From NCBI RefSeq assembly GCF_947494875.1, contig NZ_CANLWM010000002.1, forward strand, positions 248,001 through 312,000: a stretch of DNA of 64,000 nucleotides, in the 5' to 3' direction. A program made the position numbers and the translations under genes. Each line of letters opens with the position of its first letter. Position 1 is the first letter of the stretch. Shown here piece by piece: positions 7,849-18,113 of this stretch. The notes under the pieces are model-generated. The model ran no database searches, was not told the origin of the DNA, and saw nothing but the letters and a program-made list of their open reading frames with translations. This stretch comes from an uncultured Williamsia sp. (GTDB lineage Bacteria; Actinomycetota; Actinomycetes; Mycobacteriales; Mycobacteriaceae).

Positions 7849-8415
7849 CTAGCCCAATTGTGCGGCGAGAGCGCGCAGTTTGGGGATCTGGGTCGTCGGT
7901 GCGGTGGAGATCGACGTCGCGAGTTCCCGCGCCGGCGCGTACACCCCGGACGCCAGCTCCCGCTGCGCCATCGCCGCGGCCCCGGTCTCGCTGGTGGCCG
8001 AGTCCAGCAGGAAGGCGCGGTCGAAGGCCACACCCGACATGCCCTTCAGGCCGGCCAGTGTCGCGTCGGTGATGTACCCGTCGGGCATCGCGCCACCCGG
8101 GTCGGCAGCGGGCAGCGTCCACTGGTTCTTCCACCCGTCGAGCTTCTGCAGCTCGGGCGTCTGTTGGGAGACGATCAACCGCCCGTAGTCGACCACGCGG
8201 GGGTCGCTGCCCTTGTCGGCCGCGAGCTGTCCGACCTCGATCGCGCGCTGGTGGTGGCGCGCCATCGCCACCACGAAGGCGTCGTCGGTGGCGTTGTGGG
8301 TCGGGGCGGGACTCGAGTCGCTCCCGCAGGCGGTCACGAACACCGCGCCGACGACGGCGAGGACGACGAGAGCAACCAGCGATCGGAGACGTGACGGACG
8401 GCGTGGAGTGCGCAT
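7849..8415 (-). CDS. DUF305 lipoprotein
   Basis: A 188-residue lipoprotein. The signal peptide carries the lipobox VTAC at about residues 25-28. DUF305 marks are DDAFVVAMARHHQRAIEVGQLA and the later DRAFL...ETGAAAMAQREL. The paired H-H and M-x-x-H arrangement is the ferritin-like four-helix pattern of this family, whose members are often linked to copper or metal handling. The function here is unproven. Start is ATG 8415, directly before the Arg-rich n-region. Confidence 0.85.
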   Translation of the reverse strand: MRTPRRPSRLRSLVALVVLAVVGAVFVTACGSDSSPAPTHNATDDAFVVAMARHHQRAIEVGQLAADKGSDPRVVDYGRLIVSQQTPELQKLDGWKNQWTLPAADPGGAMPDGYITDATLAGLKGMSGVAFDRAFLLDSATSETGAAAMAQRELASGVYAPARELATSISTAPTTQIPKLRALAAQLG

Positions 8416-8449
8416 CAGTCCAGTGTGCCCGCGCACCCGGCGCGGTGGC

Positions 8450-9529
<1,080 letters not shown>

Positions 9530-9575
9530 GGGTGTCGAGTCTAGGTTTCGCAGGCCCCGGCCGACGAATGCCCTT

Positions 9576-10475
9576 CTACGACCCCGATGGCGCGAGCACG
9601 ATGTCGAACCGCACGCTGGACCACGATCCGTCGACCCGCCGCCCGTCCGGGGTGGGTTCGTCGGCGGGGTGTTCCACGAAGTCCTTCACCAGCGACTCCT
9701 TCACGCCGAAGACGCTGTCGCGGTCGAGGAGGTCGTCACCGCGCACGAAGATGTGCGTGACCAGGCGCCGGTGACCGTCGGCGGTGACCATGAAGTGCAG
9801 GTGGGACGCCCGGTAGGGCGAGCGGCCGACCGCCTGCAGCATCCGCCCGACGGGCCCGTCGTCGGGGATCGGGTACGGGGTCGGCGTGATCGCCCAGAAC
9901 CGGTAGGAGCCGTCGTCGCCGGAGAAGAGATGGGCACGCGCCGCGACCCGACCGTCGTCGTGCTGGACGTCGTAGAGACCGTCGTCGTCGGCCTCCCACA
10001 CCTCCATCCGGGCACCCGCAACCGGTGCGCCGTCGGTGTCGGTGACGGTCCCCTCGACCCAGCACGGCTGCCCCGGTGCGCCGAACGCCATGTCGCCGCC
10101 GTGCTCGATGCGCGGCGCACCCTCCACGAAGAAGGGCCCGAACACGGTGGCCTCGGTGGCGTCGCCGCGGACCTCGTTGTTGATGGCGATGGTCTGCATC
10201 GACGCGCCGAGGGTGTCCGAGAGCAGCACGAACTCCTGCCGCTTGTCGTCGGTGATGTGACCGGCCTCGGTGAGGAACGCGATCGCCTGCTCCCACTCCT
10301 CCTCGGTGAGCCGAACGTCGCGCAGGAACGCATGCAGGTGGCGCGTCAGCGACGTCATGAGCTGGCGCAGCCGCGGGTTCTCGCACCCGTCGAAGGACCG
10401 CAGCACGCGCTCGGTGACGTCCTCCTCGACGGCGCGCTGTTCGTCGGAGATCGCTGGGTGGTCGTCGGTGCTCAC
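9576..10475 (-). CDS. Hydroxyquinol 1,2-dioxygenase (intradiol, Fe3+)
   Basis: A 299-residue intradiol ring-cleavage dioxygenase. An N-terminal helical dimerisation domain (about 1-100) precedes the catalytic beta-sandwich. Iron ligands of the Tyr-Tyr-His-His set are visible: Tyr in GLYDVQ, Tyr in PTPYPIP, and two His in RASHLHFMV. It would open benzene-1,2,4-triol (hydroxyquinol) to maleylacetate. The neighbouring maleylacetate reductase supports hydroxyquinol rather than catechol as substrate. The GTG start overlaps the stop of the reductase by four bases. Confidence 0.88.
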   Translation of the reverse strand: MSTDDHPAISDEQRAVEEDVTERVLRSFDGCENPRLRQLMTSLTRHLHAFLRDVRLTEEEWEQAIAFLTEAGHITDDKRQEFVLLSDTLGASMQTIAINNEVRGDATEATVFGPFFVEGAPRIEHGGDMAFGAPGQPCWVEGTVTDTDGAPVAGARMEVWEADDDGLYDVQHDDGRVAARAHLFSGDDGSYRFWAITPTPYPIPDDGPVGRMLQAVGRSPYRASHLHFMVTADGHRRLVTHIFVRGDDLLDRDSVFGVKESLVKDFVEHPADEPTPDGRRVDGSWSSVRFDIVLAPSGS

Positions 10476-11539
10476 AGGTCATCTCCTTCGTAGGCAGCGC
10501 GCAGCAACGCCGTCAGTGCGGGCTCCGTCACCGGGGTCGGGTTGTCACCGGGGATCGCGTCGAGGATGCGCGGAACGGCCGCCTCGATGCCGGACTCCGG
10601 CATCCCCAGGTCTTTCAGCGCGGTCGGCGCGGACACCCGCGTCCCCAGGTCCGTCAGCCCCGCGACGGCGTCATCGGCCCCGAGTGCCCGCGCGATGCGC
10701 GCCGCGGCGTCCGGCGCGTTCGGTGCGTTGAACGCCAGCACGTACGGCAACACGACGGCGTGCGTCGGTGCGTGCGGCAGGTCGAACATCCCGCCGAGCA
10801 CGTGACAGATCTTGTGGTGCATGGCCGATCCGGCAGAGGCGAACGCCACGGCCGCGAGGTAGGCGCCGTACAGCGTCCGCTCGACGTCGTCGACGGTGTC
10901 CGACGCTCCCCGATCGCCGACCGCACCGACGAGGCCGTCACGCAGTGCTCGGATGCCCTCCTCGGCCAGGGCCCGGTCGATCGGGTCGGCACGCGGGCCC
11001 CACATCGCGTCGACACCGTGCGCGAGGGCGTTCAACCCACTGGCCACGGTCGCATCCGTGGGCAGCGTCGTCAGCAGGGTGGCGTCGTAGACGACGCTGC
11101 GCGGCAGCACCCGACGGTCCACCCCGGTCGTCTTCACGCCGTCCTCGGTGAGCCCCCACACGTCGGTCGCCTCGCTGCCCGAGAAGGTGGTCGGGACGGC
11201 GACGACGGGCACGCCGGTGGTCAGGGCGACCGCCTTCGCGAGACCCGTCGTCGACCCGCCTCCGACGGCCACCACGGCGTCCACGTCCTGCTGGGCCGCA
11301 ACAGCCCTGGCGCGCTTGGCCACCTCGACCGGGACGTGCATGACGACCTCGGTGTGGCGGACCACGTCGGGGAGTCCGGCCACGATGGCATCGACCCGGG
11401 CGGCGTCGCGATCGGATGCGATGACCATCGCCCGCCGTGCGCCCAGTGCACCGACCTCCGCCTCGAGCGCCGATCGGGCGTCGCCGGCGGCGAACACGAC
11501 GCGCTGTGGCAGCGTCTCGTGGACGAAACGATCAGCCAC
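10472..11539 (-). CDS. Maleylacetate reductase
   Basis: A 355-residue iron-alcohol-dehydrogenase-fold enzyme that would reduce maleylacetate to 3-oxoadipate with NAD(P)[16 protein letters not shown] is the cofactor-binding loop. [10 protein letters not shown], the metal/substrate region [11 protein letters not shown], and [10 protein letters not shown] are hallmarks of maleylacetate reductases. It overlaps the monooxygenase gene by eight bases upstream and the dioxygenase by four downstream, so all three are one operon. Confidence 0.9.
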   Translation of the reverse strand: MADRFVHETLPQRVVFAAGDARSALEAEVGALGARRAMVIASDRDAARVDAIVAGLPDVVRHTEVVMHVPVEVAKRARAVAAQQDVDAVVAVGGGSTTGLAKAVALTTGVPVVAVPTTFSGSEATDVWGLTEDGVKTTGVDRRVLPRSVVYDATLLTTLPTDATVASGLNALAHGVDAMWGPRADPIDRALAEEGIRALRDGLVGAVGDRGASDTVDDVERTLYGAYLAAVAFASAGSAMHHKICHVLGGMFDLPHAPTHAVVLPYVLAFNAPNAPDAAARIARALGADDAVAGLTDLGTRVSAPTALKDLGMPESGIEAAVPRILDAIPGDNPTPVTEPALTALLRAAYEGDDL

Positions 11540-13328
11540 GTCCGAGCACCGTCCGCATCGCCGACGACAACGCAGCCGTCGGGTCGTCGGGGAGATCGTG
11601 TGACCGCCAGGCGATGTGCTTGTCGGGCCGGACGAGGATCGCGCCGGACTCGTCGACCTCCCGCAGCTTCGCCCAGTCGTAGTAGAGGTCGGTCACCGCA
11701 CAGCCCGGTCCGATCACCACGGCCTCCAGGGGTACACCCAGATCCGTCGCCACCGCTTCCGCGGCATCGGCCCATGCGCCGCCGATCAGTCCGGTGATCA
11801 GGGTCCACCGCGAGTACGGCGCGAGATCCATCATCGCCATCCGGCGGGTGTTGTCGCCGACCCAGGCGTGCGGCAGGTGCGCGCCGGGCGAGGTGCACAT
11901 GACGTGGAAGAGATCGGCGTCGTCGCGACCCGACGGCGCTACCGGCTCGGTGCCGTCCGACACGATCGCCCCGGAGGTGTAGAACTGCCCGAGTTCCACA
12001 CCGTGCGCGTTGAACTCGTAGTTCTTCGTGTCCATCGCCTTGAGCAGGGCGGCTCGCTTCGCCGCGCCCTCCCTCGTCGCGGCCTTGCGTTCGGCGATGG
12101 CGGCGGCCATCTCGTCCCCCTCGAGTCCGACGACACCCAGCGCCTCGAACAGGTCGGAGAACTCGCGGGCCGACCGGTTGGCCCGGGTGACGATCCGCTC
12201 GGCGACGGGCGCGCGCTCCGCGGTGTACGAGTCCAGCAGCGCCGGACCCGCATGGCCGTCGAGGACGGCCGCGATCTTCCACGCCAGGTTGTAGGAGTCC
12301 TGCACCGACGTGTTCGAGCCCAGCCCGTTCGACGGCGGATGCCGATGCACCGCGTCACCGACACAGAAGACGCGACCCCGCTGCAGCTCGGTCGCGTACA
12401 TCTCGTTGACGCCCCACAGGCTGTAGCCGGTGATCTCCGGCTCCAGGTCCGGGACGCCCAGGAGGTCGCGGATGATCCCGCGCGCCATCTCGTCGTCGAG
12501 TTCCGGTGGCGGACCGGAGATGTCGTAGCCCCACACGATGAGCCACTCGTCCCAGGGGCGGACCATGCGCACCAGCCCGGTCCCGATGCCACCGACGTTC
12601 GAGCCCGGCGCGATCACCCAGTAGAGGACGCTGGGCCGGTGGTCGACGAGCGGCGCGATGTCCGCCCGGAAGGTGATGTTCATCGAGCCGGCGATGTCCA
12701 TCTGCCCGGTGAACGGCAACGCGATGTCCTCGGCGATCCGCGATCGTGCCCCGTCGGCGCCGATGAGATACCGCGCTCGGATCCGGTATTCGTACCCCGT
12801 GAGGCGGTCGCGCACCTCCACGGTGACGCCGTCGTCGTCCTGGACGTGACGGAGGTACTCGGTGGAGAACCTGGTCTGGGTCCCCCGCATGGTCGCGTTG
12901 CGCAGCAGGATCGGCTCGAGGTAGGTCTGCGGGATGTCGACGGTGAGGCACGGCGAGGCCAGGCGGTAGTCGCCCTCGCGGTCGGGCCGGGTCCCCCAGG
13001 TCCGGATGCGCCCGATCTCCTCGCCCGCGATCGCGGTGCAGAACACCGTGTCGCCGATCATCTCGTGCGGCGTGGCCTCGGCCAGCACCTCGTCCTCGAT
13101 GCCGAGGTCGCGGAACACCTCCATCGACCGCTGGTTGGTGATGTGGGCGCGCGGGGTGTTCGCCGTCCACCGGTACTTGGTGATGAGGATGGTCGACACA
13201 CCGAGCTCGGACAGGAACAGCGCCGCGGCCGATCCTGACGGTCCCGAACCCACGATCAGCACGTCGGTCTCCACCACACCGTGATCCGGCAGTTCCGTCG
13301 CCGCGATGCCGTCGTCGAAGGCCGTCAT
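11532..13328 (-). CDS. FAD-dependent aromatic monooxygenase (resorcinol 4-hydroxylase type)
   Basis: A 598-residue class A flavoprotein hydroxylase. The FAD motif GSGPSG is at residues 27-32, the DG motif in LIGADGARSR near 190, and the GD motif in GDAVHRHPPSNGLGSN near 323. A C-terminal thioredoxin-like domain follows, as in phenol and dichlorophenol hydroxylases. In this operon it most plausibly converts resorcinol to hydroxyquinol (inference from the dioxygenase/reductase neighbours); 2,4-dichlorophenol-type substrates remain possible. It is the first gene of the operon, with its ATG 125 bp from the divergent AraC-type regulator. Confidence 0.85.
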   Translation of the reverse strand: MTAFDDGIAATELPDHGVVETDVLIVGSGPSGSAAALFLSELGVSTILITKYRWTANTPRAHITNQRSMEVFRDLGIEDEVLAEATPHEMIGDTVFCTAIAGEEIGRIRTWGTRPDREGDYRLASPCLTVDIPQTYLEPILLRNATMRGTQTRFSTEYLRHVQDDDGVTVEVRDRLTGYEYRIRARYLIGADGARSRIAEDIALPFTGQMDIAGSMNITFRADIAPLVDHRPSVLYWVIAPGSNVGGIGTGLVRMVRPWDEWLIVWGYDISGPPPELDDEMARGIIRDLLGVPDLEPEITGYSLWGVNEMYATELQRGRVFCVGDAVHRHPPSNGLGSNTSVQDSYNLAWKIAAVLDGHAGPALLDSYTAERAPVAERIVTRANRSAREFSDLFEALGVVGLEGDEMAAAIAERKAATREGAAKRAALLKAMDTKNYEFNAHGVELGQFYTSGAIVSDGTEPVAPSGRDDADLFHVMCTSPGAHLPHAWVGDNTRRMAMMDLAPYSRWTLITGLIGGAWADAAEAVATDLGVPLEAVVIGPGCAVTDLYYDWAKLREVDESGAILVRPDKHIAWRSHDLPDDPTAALSSAMRTVLGRG

Positions 13329-13373
13329 GGCTCCACCTCTCCTCGTCTCCGCCGAGTCTGCGACCGCGTGACG

Positions 13374-13399
13374 TGTCCGCCGCGCGATCGCCGCGGACA
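13374..13399. promoter_or_regulatory. Inverted repeat between catabolic operon and AraC regulator
   Basis: TGTCCGC (13374-13380) and GCGGACA (13393-13399) form perfect 7-bp arms about a 12-bp centre. They lie in the divergent promoter region 46-71 bp upstream of the monooxygenase start. This is a candidate operator for the neighbouring AraC regulator. Confidence 0.4.
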
Positions 13400-13452
13400 T
13401 GGCGGAATCGAGGAAGAACCTCCCCCGGTGTGGCCTGTGTCACCATGAACCG

Positions 13453-14427
13453 GTGAGCACTGCTGCTCTGACCACCGCGCGGTTCGAGGTCTCGACTTCG
13501 GACGATCAGACCGTGCGGGCATGGGAGCGACACAACGCCGCCGCGCTGATGGAGCTGTCGTGTGAGATCCCGGGCGGCGCGACGTTCGTCGCCCGCGAAC
13601 AGAACCTCGTTGCTCCGTCTCTGCGCCTCGCCCATGTGCGCGGCTCTGCGCACCGCGTGCAACGGGCGGCGTCGATGATCGAGGAGCGTCCCGCCGACGC
13701 GATCGCCGTGTACGTCGCGAGGCACGGAACCGCCCGCGTCCGGTCCGGTGGTGTCGGCGGTCTCGTCCGGCCGGGTCAGCTCGTCGTGTGTGATCCGGAC
13801 AGGCCACTACGACGGACGTTCCCCAACGGTCTCGACGAGCTGGCGATCGTCATCCCGCGGACGACGTGGGCCGACGTCACCGGTCGCGCCGGGGTCACAC
13901 CGGTGGTGATCGACGTCGGGCACGACATCCGTGCGCGGTCGCTGGTCCGGCTCGCCGAGGCCGCGCTGTCCGGCGCCACCGCGACGACCGACGACCTCGC
14001 CCGCATCGTGACGACGACCGCCGTGCTGGCCGGTGCTGCGCCACTCGATGTGGAGCGCCGCGTCACGGCGCACGCGTTCATCGACGACAACCTCGGCGAT
14101 CCCGGGCTGAGCGCGGCATCCATCGCCGCGGCCGTCGGCGTCTCGGAACGACAGCTGTCGCGGCTGTTCGCCGACGACGGCACCACGGTCCCCCGCCACA
14201 TCCTGGGCCGTCGACTCGATCGCGCGCACGCGATGCTGACCGCATCGCGCGACGGAATGACCGTGGCCGACGTCGCCCTCCGCTGCGGCTTCTCCTCGAT
14301 CCCGTGGTTCTCCACCACCTTTCACCGGAGATTCGGAGTGACGGCCGCCGCGACCCGTCGCACGGCATCGTCCGCGATCACCCCCGGCGTAGGGTCGGAC
14401 GCACACGAGTCCGACCGAACGGGGTGA
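13453..14427 (+). CDS. AraC family transcriptional regulator
   Basis: A 324-residue regulator. An N-terminal effector-sensing domain of the AraC_binding_2 type covers about 20-195 (PADAIAVYVARHGTA, GGLVRPGQLVVCD). The C-terminal double helix-turn-helix starts near 220 (FIDDNLGDPGLSAASIAAAVGVSERQLSRLF, then MTVADVALRCGFSSIPWFSTTFHRRFG). It is divergent from the resorcinol-type operon, so activation of that operon by a phenolic inducer is likely (inference). GTG 13453 is chosen; the frame is open upstream to an ATG at 13399 that would begin inside the promoter region. Confidence 0.85.
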   Translation: MSTAALTTARFEVSTSDDQTVRAWERHNAAALMELSCEIPGGATFVAREQNLVAPSLRLAHVRGSAHRVQRAASMIEERPADAIAVYVARHGTARVRSGGVGGLVRPGQLVVCDPDRPLRRTFPNGLDELAIVIPRTTWADVTGRAGVTPVVIDVGHDIRARSLVRLAEAALSGATATTDDLARIVTTTAVLAGAAPLDVERRVTAHAFIDDNLGDPGLSAASIAAAVGVSERQLSRLFADDGTTVPRHILGRRLDRAHAMLTASRDGMTVADVALRCGFSSIPWFSTTFHRRFGVTAAATRRTASSAITPGVGSDAHESDRTG

Positions 14428-14429
14428 GC

Positions 14430-14936
14430 ATGACGTCGCAGGAGACCGACCGCAGAGCGGAGTTCGCCGAGCAGCGCGACCGGCTGAGCGCGCAGTACCT
14501 GTCGCCGGTGTCAGAGCGACCCGCGTCGAGCGGCCGCGGCGTGCACCACACCGCGCTCATCTCGCGCGACGTCGAGACGACGATCCGCTTCTACCAGGGA
14601 CTGCTCGAGTTCCCGCTCACCGAGCTGATCGAGAACCGCGACTACGCCGGATCGACGCACTTCTTCTTCGACATCGGCAACGAGAACCTGTTGGCGTTCT
14701 TCGACTTCCCCGGACTCGACAACGAGCCGTACCAGGAGGTGCTCGGCGGGCTGCACCACGTCGCGATCAGCGTCGAGCCGTCCCGCTGGGAACATCTCCG
14801 CGGCAAACTCGCCGACGCCGGCGTCGAGATGGTCCTGCACAACGAGGTGTCGATCTACTTCCGCGGCCCGGACAACGAACGCCTCGAGCTGATCGCCGAC
14901 CCGCTCGGCGAGATGTACGGCGACCAGATCCTCTGA
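14430..14936 (+). CDS. VOC (glyoxalase/dioxygenase superfamily) protein
   Basis: A 168-residue protein with one vicinal-oxygen-chelate domain after a helical N-terminal extension of about 35 residues. Possible metal ligands are His in GVHHTAL and LHHVAIS and Glu in RLELIAD. Its ATG follows the AraC stop by two bases, behind a GGGGTGA site, so regulator and VOC protein are co-transcribed. It may be a ring-cleavage or isomerase-type accessory enzyme of the aromatic pathway, or unrelated; the substrate is unknown. It is convergent, almost touching, with the AI-2E permease gene. Confidence 0.8.
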   Translation: MTSQETDRRAEFAEQRDRLSAQYLSPVSERPASSGRGVHHTALISRDVETTIRFYQGLLEFPLTELIENRDYAGSTHFFFDIGNENLLAFFDFPGLDNEPYQEVLGGLHHVAISVEPSRWEHLRGKLADAGVEMVLHNEVSIYFRGPDNERLELIADPLGEMYGDQIL

Positions 14937-14937
14937 G

Positions 14938-16104
14938 TCAGGAGCGGTCGTCGGCGTCGGACGTCGGGGTGTCCGACTCCGGTGGGTTCTTCTCCAGTGA
15001 GACCGGTTCCGGCTCCCCGTCTTCCGGGTCGTCGGTGCGCTCGCGGACCTGCTCCCCGTAGTAGCGGACGATCACGGCACCGCACGCCGCGACCGGTACG
15101 GCGAGAAACGCACCGATCACGCCGAACAGGGTGCCGCCCAACGTCACCGCCAACAGCACCACCACGGCGTGCAGGTTCATCGACTTCGACTGCAGCCACG
15201 GCTGCAGGACATTGCCCTCCAACTGCTGCACCGCGACGATGATCGCCAGGACGATGAGCGCGGTGACCACCCCGTTGGACACCAGTGCGATGAGGACGGC
15301 GAGCGCACCGGCGACGAACGCACCGACGATCGGCACGAATCCGCCGACGAACGTGACGATCGCGAGCACATAGGCCAACGGCACTCCGAGGATCACCAGC
15401 CCGATGCCGATGAGCACCGCGTCGACGAGGCTGACCAGCGCCTGCGTCCGGATGAACCCACCGAGGGTGCGCCACATCCGGGTGAGCACCTCGGCGAGGT
15501 GCGGCGCCGCGGGGCTGCCCACGGACCGTCGTAGCCACGGGAGGAACCGCGGACCGTCCTTGAGCAGGAAGAACGTGATGACCGCCGCGGTGAACAGCGT
15601 GACCAACGCCGACGTCGCGGCACCGACTCCGGTGAAGAAGCCCGAGGCGATCTGCGCGCCGCTCGCCTCGAGACGGTCGGTGATCGCGGACACCGCCGAG
15701 TTCAGTTGCGTGTCACTGATGTCCAGCGGTGGACCCTGCAGCCAATCCTGCACCTGGCGGATACCGACCACGGCCTTCGTCGACAGCGTCGTCACCTGGT
15801 CGGCGATCGAGGGTGCCACCGCGGCGACGATCCCGGCGATGACGCCCGCCGCGACGAGCACCGCGATCAACGCGGCGAGCGCGGGCGGCACCGACCGGGA
15901 TCGCAACCACCGCACCGGTGGCCACAGCACGGTGCAGACGATCGTGGCGAGCACCACCGGCAGGATGATCACCCACGTCCGGGAGATCACCCAGCCCACC
16001 ACCCACGCTGCGGCCGCGACGACCACGACCTGCACCGCGACCACCGACAGCGACCGCAGGTGCGAGGCGTAGACCGATCCCCGGGTGCTCACCTGGCGAC
16101 TCAT
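14938..16104 (-). CDS. AI-2E family transporter (UPF0118/PerM)
   Basis: A 388-residue integral membrane protein with about seven to eight transmembrane segments. AI-2E/PerM features include a large loop after the third helix (APSIADQVTTLSTKAVVGIRQVQDWL), FFLLKDGPRFLPWLRR, and the conserved LIGIGLVILGVPLAYVLAIVTFVGGFVPIVGA region (abbreviated in the protein's second half). The C-terminal 40 residues are acidic and disordered. Members export autoinducer or act as Na+/H+ antiporters; the role here is open. Start ATG 16104; an upstream GTG is less likely. It lies 25 bp after the F420-type oxidoreductase gene. Confidence 0.85.
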   Translation of the reverse strand: MSRQVSTRGSVYASHLRSLSVVAVQVVVVAAAAWVVGWVISRTWVIILPVVLATIVCTVLWPPVRWLRSRSVPPALAALIAVLVAAGVIAGIVAAVAPSIADQVTTLSTKAVVGIRQVQDWLQGPPLDISDTQLNSAVSAITDRLEASGAQIASGFFTGVGAATSALVTLFTAAVITFFLLKDGPRFLPWLRRSVGSPAAPHLAEVLTRMWRTLGGFIRTQALVSLVDAVLIGIGLVILGVPLAYVLAIVTFVGGFVPIVGAFVAGALAVLIALVSNGVVTALIVLAIIVAVQQLEGNVLQPWLQSKSMNLHAVVVLLAVTLGGTLFGVIGAFLAVPVAACGAVIVRYYGEQVRERTDDPEDGEPEPVSLEKNPPESDTPTSDADDRS

Positions 16105-16129
16105 GCCGCCATGGTCACACACCCAGGGG

Positions 16130-17089
16130 TCATACGGACGAACGGATCGTGTCGATCAATTCGGACTTGCACACCTCGAGGAACGCGTCGACGTCCGGCC
16201 CGGCGTTGAGCACGGTCAGGTGGTCGAAGCCGGCGTCGGCGAACTTCTTGGCCGATTCCACGTGCGCGTCGAGATCCGGCCCGCACGACATGGCGTCGGC
16301 GATGTCGGACTCACGGACCAGCGACGTGGCCGCCTCGAAGTTGATCGGATTCGGCAACTCCGACTGCACCTTCCACCCGGTGAGGCCGAACCGGAACGTC
16401 GAGTGTGCGGCCTTCACCGCGGAGTCGACATCGGTGGCCCACGCCATCGGGACCTCGCAGAACCGTGCCCCCGATCCGCCCGCGTCGCGATAGGCCGAGA
16501 CCAGATCGCTGTCGGGTTCGGTGGCGAAGATCCCGTCACCCGCCTTCGCCGCGATCTCGGCGGCGTTGGTGCCACCTGCGGCGACGACGATCTCCGGCAG
16601 CTCGTCGGGCAGGTCGAAGACCCGCGCGTCGTCGAGGGTGATGTGCTTGCCCTCGTAGGAGTGGTAGCCACCCGACCAGAGCAGTCGGATGACCTCGATC
16701 GCCTCGCGCAGCATCTCGTGGCGGATGTGCGCCGAGGGCCACGGAGCCCCGGTGATGTGCTCGTTGAGCCGCTCGCCGGAACCCAGCCCGAGCGTGAAGC
16801 GCCCGTCGGAGAGGACCGCGGTGGTCGCGGCGGCCTGCGCCACGATCGCCGGGTGATACCGGATGATCGGGCAGGTGACGCCGGTGGCCAGTTCGAGCGT
16901 CGACGTCTGCGCGCCGATCGCCGCGAGCATCGACCACGCGAACCCCGAGTGCTGCTGGCTGTAGAGCCACGGGTGGAAGTGGTCGGAGACCTCGACGAAG
17001 TCGAAGCCCGCCTGCTCGGCGACGACGGCCTGCCGCACGATCTCCTTGGGATCGAACGCCTCCGCCATCAGTTTGAAGCCGATCTGCAC
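16130..17089 (-). CDS. F420-dependent oxidoreductase, G6PDH-like LLM family
   Basis: A 319-residue luciferase-fold protein of the group that includes F420-dependent glucose-6-phosphate dehydrogenase. Visible marks are IGFKLMAEAFDPKEIVRQAVVAEQAGFDFVEVSDHFHPW (given here as the N-terminal region, residues 3-40), LGLGSGERLNEH, and VVAAGGTNAAEIAAKAGDG. The HFHPW and GSGERLNEH blocks are the F420-phosphate and substrate loops. The true sugar-phosphate substrate is not established. The GTG start follows the PfpI-type gene stop by four bases, placing it in a three-gene run with the AI-2E permease. Confidence 0.8.
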   Translation of the reverse strand: MQIGFKLMAEAFDPKEIVRQAVVAEQAGFDFVEVSDHFHPWLYSQQHSGFAWSMLAAIGAQTSTLELATGVTCPIIRYHPAIVAQAAATTAVLSDGRFTLGLGSGERLNEHITGAPWPSAHIRHEMLREAIEVIRLLWSGGYHSYEGKHITLDDARVFDLPDELPEIVVAAGGTNAAEIAAKAGDGIFATEPDSDLVSAYRDAGGSGARFCEVPMAWATDVDSAVKAAHSTFRFGLTGWKVQSELPNPINFEAATSLVRESDIADAMSCGPDLDAHVESAKKFADAGFDHLTVLNAGPDVDAFLEVCKSELIDTIRSSV

Positions 17090-17093
17090 GTCC

Positions 17094-17651
17094 TCAGCCC
17101 TTCGCCACGACGGAGACCACACGGTCGCAGAACGCCGGCAGGTCGTCCGGGTTGCGGCTGCTCACCAGGGTGTTCGGTCCGGAGGTGCACTCGACGACCT
17201 CCTCGTCGACCCAGGTGCCGCCCGCGTTGCGGATGTCGGTCTGCAGGCTCGGCCACGACGTGATGGTGCGTCCGGACAGGACACCGGCCTCGACGAGGGT
17301 CCACGGCGCGTGGCAGATCGCGGCCACCGGCTTGCCGGCGTCGAAGAAGCCCTTGGTGAAGGCGACCGCCTCGTCGACGGTGCGGAGGTAGTCGGGGTTG
17401 GCGACGCCACCGGGCAGCACCAGCGCGTCGAAGTCGGCCGGGGTGACGTCAGAGACGGTGGAGTCGACGGGGAACGTGTCGGCCTTGTCGAGATGGTTGA
17501 AACCCTGCACGGTCCCGCTGTCGGTGGACACGAGCTTCGGTGTGCCACCGGCCTGCTCGACGGCTTTCCACGGCTCGGTCAACTCGACCTGCTCGATGCC
17601 CTCGGGGGCGACGAGGAAGGCGACGGTCTTGCCGGTCAGCTGGTCACTCAT
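17094..17651 (-). CDS. DJ-1/PfpI family protein (type 1 glutamine amidotransferase-like)
   Basis: A 185-residue PfpI-type protein. The nucleophile elbow AICHAPW carries the conserved Cys-His pair near residue 113. The catalytic-loop Glu is in APEGIEQVELTEPW, and VLPGGVANPDYLR is the oxyanion segment. Members act as protein or glyoxal deglycases or stress proteases. It is the first gene of the operon continuing into the F420-type oxidoreductase and AI-2E permease, which suggests a stress-responsive unit. Confidence 0.88.
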   Translation of the reverse strand: MSDQLTGKTVAFLVAPEGIEQVELTEPWKAVEQAGGTPKLVSTDSGTVQGFNHLDKADTFPVDSTVSDVTPADFDALVLPGGVANPDYLRTVDEAVAFTKGFFDAGKPVAAICHAPWTLVEAGVLSGRTITSWPSLQTDIRNAGGTWVDEEVVECTSGPNTLVSSRNPDDLPAFCDRVVSVVAKG

Positions 17652-17696
17652 GGTTCATGCTCCGTTCGTGGTGATGGCTCGACGAGGTGCGACCAC

Positions 17697-17972
17697 TCAG
17701 TGGTCGCGCAGCATCTCGACGAGTTCGTCCTTGTTCTTGTCCGAATAGCCCTGCAGGTCCAGCTCTTTGGCCCGCTTCTTGAGCTCGTCGACGGTCCACT
17801 CCTCGTAGGAGGGTGACTTCCCGCCCTTGTGGCCGACCTCGGACCGGCCCTTGTCAGCGGCTGCATTGGAGATCCGCGCCGCCTTCTCCTTCGAGTTTCC
17901 CTTGTCGCGGAGCTCCTCGTAGAGATCGGGATCCTTCAGCTGCGGGGCGTCTTCGTTCTTCTTCTCGGCCAT
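17697..17972 (-). CDS. Small Rho-N/SAP-like domain protein
   Basis: A 91-residue, highly charged protein. The C-terminal half (EEWTVDELKKRAKELDLQG, then YSDKNKDELVEMLRDH) matches the helix-extended-helix Rho_N motif, which can bind nucleic acid. The N-terminal half, LKDPDLYEELRDKGNSKEKAARISNA followed by GRSEVGHKGGKS, is the conserved block seen in many actinobacterial stress proteins of this type. It is separated from the PfpI gene by 45 bp. A nucleoid or DNA-binding stress role is inference. Confidence 0.85.
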   Translation of the reverse strand: MAEKKNEDAPQLKDPDLYEELRDKGNSKEKAARISNAAADKGRSEVGHKGGKSPSYEEWTVDELKKRAKELDLQGYSDKNKDELVEMLRDH

Positions 17973-18113
17973 GCGCTGCTCCCTTCGCCCTGTGCGTCGA
18001 CGCACGGCATGTCGGGGGATGTCATCAGGGCACAGCAACGCTTCTCGACTGTGCGTCCGACGCTACACTCGCCGCCCCTCGAGAAGGCTGTTCTCGCTGG
18101 TACGGTCGAAGGG

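Noticed and set aside
12355-13725. A 456-codon open frame on the - strand spanning the AraC promoter
   Set aside because: It crosses the divergent promoter and runs out of frame through the flavin monooxygenase; the real gene starts at 13328.
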